Under the pieces are notes generated by a model. It was not told where the DNA came from, ran no database searches, and worked only from the letters and a program-made list of their open reading frames with translations. Both the position numbers and the translations under genes were made by a program. Positions 61,565 to 64,000 of a stretch of 64,000 nucleotides of DNA are shown piece after piece; position 1 is the stretch's first letter, and every line of letters begins with the position of its first letter. Origin of the DNA: Pseudorhodoferax sp047601025 (GTDB taxonomy: Bacteria > Pseudomonadota > Gammaproteobacteria > Burkholderiales > Burkholderiaceae_C); the NCBI RefSeq assembly GCF_047601025.1, contig NZ_JASGJZ010000001.1:1426001-1490000 (forward strand), given 5' to 3'.

Positions 61565-62260
61565 TCAGCCCCCGTCCACCACGTAGTCCGGGTACTGCCG
61601 CCGGATCGCCTCCACCGACGACAGCGTGCCCGACAGGTGGCGGCGCAGCGCCTCCTGCGCGGCCTGCGGGTCGCCGGCGGCGATGGCGTCGGCGATGGCG
61701 CGGTGGTCGCGCAGGATCGAGGCCGTCTTGCCGGCCGTGGGCAGGTGCAGCCGGCGCAGCCGGTCCACGTGGCCCGAGACGCGGGCGACCAGGCCGTGCA
61801 GCGCCGGCATGCCGCCGGCCTCGTACAGCAGCTGGTGGAAACGCCGGTCGGCGCCGACGAACTCGCCGTAGTGCTGGGCCTCGGCCAGCGCCTGCTGCAG
61901 CGCGATCTGCCCGCGCAGCGCGTCCACCAGGCCGGCCGGCGTCTGCAGCGCCAGTTCGCGCACCAGCTCCAGCTCGATCGAGCGCCGCAGGAAATGCGCC
62001 TGGCGCGCGGCTGTGAGGTCGATGCGGCTGACCAGCGTGGCGTGCTGCGGGAACACGTCGACCAGCCCCTCCTCGTGCAGCCGCAGCAGCGCCTCGCGCA
62101 CCGGCGTCTGGCTCACGCCGAAATGCGCCGCCAGCTCGGCCCGCGCCAGCGCCGCGCCGGGCGCCAGCTCCAGCGACACGATGGCCTCGCGCAGGGTCTC
62201 CAGCACCTGCGGCGTGGCCAGGCGGGTGCGGTCCAGGCGGAACTTGGGCAGCGCGTTCAT
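61565..62260 (-). CDS. GntR-family (FadR/FCD) regulator
   Basis: A 231-residue GntR regulator. The N-terminal winged helix has AELAAHFGVSQTPVREALLRL. The C-terminal all-helical FCD effector domain (about 85-220) has metal- and ligand-binding acidic and histidine residues (DRRFHQLLYEAGG and ILRDHRAIADAIAAGD). It is divergent from the IlvD/Edd dehydratase gene, and a palindromic operator lies in the dehydratase promoter. It probably represses sugar-acid catabolism until the inducer is present. Confidence 0.9.
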   Translation of the reverse strand: MNALPKFRLDRTRLATPQVLETLREAIVSLELAPGAALARAELAAHFGVSQTPVREALLRLHEEGLVDVFPQHATLVSRIDLTAARQAHFLRRSIELELVRELALQTPAGLVDALRGQIALQQALAEAQHYGEFVGADRRFHQLLYEAGGMPALHGLVARVSGHVDRLRRLHLPTAGKTASILRDHRAIADAIAAGDPQAAQEALRRHLSGTLSSVEAIRRQYPDYVVDGG

Positions 62261-62276
62261 CGGTTGGATTTTCCCA

Positions 62277-62305
62277 TTGACGTACTAATATATTAGTGTT
62301 TCAAT
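62277..62305 (+). promoter_or_regulatory. Promoter of the dehydratase gene with a palindromic GntR operator in its spacer
   Basis: TTGACG (62277-62282) and TTCAAT (62300-62305) form a sigma-70-type promoter with a 17-base spacer. The perfect 14-base palindrome ACTAATATATTAGT (62284-62297) lies within that spacer, so regulator binding would block RNA polymerase. The AT-rich palindrome is striking in this GC-rich DNA. Confidence 0.75.
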
Positions 62306-62339
62306 CCGCCGCACAAGACCTTCCCCCGAGGAGACTCCC

Positions 62340-64000
<1,661 letters not shown>

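Overview
The window is 64 kb of very GC-rich bacterial chromosome, densely packed with genes that often overlap by 1-26 bases. The gene set points to a betaproteobacterium of the order Burkholderiales, most likely a Comamonadaceae-type organism. Supporting traits are two TctC/Bug receptors, a MetH that lacks its homocysteine domain, a TorF-type porin-glnK-amtB operon, exosortase/PEP-CTERM genes and a SAH riboswitch. No rRNA, tRNA, CRISPR array or intact insertion sequence was seen.

Layout. At 1-1087 is the 5' end of a large DUF4011/helicase-type protein with atypical composition, followed by a gene-poor stretch and an amidase. At 3.1-12.0 kb lie a RidA-like gene, the CreBC two-component system, a serine beta-lactamase-fold hydrolase and a four-gene operon: a VIT/vWA protein with a PEP-CTERM tail, an exosortase, an EpsI-like protein and a GT51 peptidoglycan glycosyltransferase. 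A perfect cre tag (TTCAC-N6-TTCAC) sits in front of this operon. At 12-16.7 kb are a flavin-reductase-fold protein, two hotdog thioesterases, an unknown membrane-anchored protein, and hmp divergent from norR with sigma-54 and NorR-type sites. At 18.3-22.6 kb are an M48 protease, an AmpG-like permease and a CpxRA-like pair preceded by a Cpx box. At 22.7-29.9 kb is an operon resembling E. coli ynbABCD, with an ankyrin-like membrane protein, an acyltransferase and a small membrane protein added.

From 29.9 to 43.3 kb are mostly housekeeping or catabolic genes: nitronate monooxygenase, waaF, a zinc-finger protein, ilvE, radA, a GGDEF/EAL protein with a degenerate EAL domain, two TctC receptors, an aldehyde dehydrogenase and a ketopantoate reductase-like enzyme. 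At 43.4-47.6 kb is a 1,414-residue TIR-NB-ARC-WD40 protein carrying 16 nearly identical 41-residue repeats. It is a candidate single-gene immune receptor.

From 47.6 to 64 kb are alr, lplT, a glutathione peroxidase, glcEF without glcD, a porin-glnK-amtB operon with a sigma-54 promoter and two overlapping NtrC boxes, comM, an exosortase-associated acyltransferase, metH behind a SAH riboswitch, and a GntR regulator divergent from an IlvD/Edd dehydratase that runs off the window.

The most interesting system is the envelope locus at 3.5-12 kb. A dedicated regulator pair, its probable DNA tag, one exosortase substrate, its own exosortase and a peptidoglycan polymerase appear to form one envelope-stress module. 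The TIR-STAND gene with homogenised WD40 repeats is the second main highlight.
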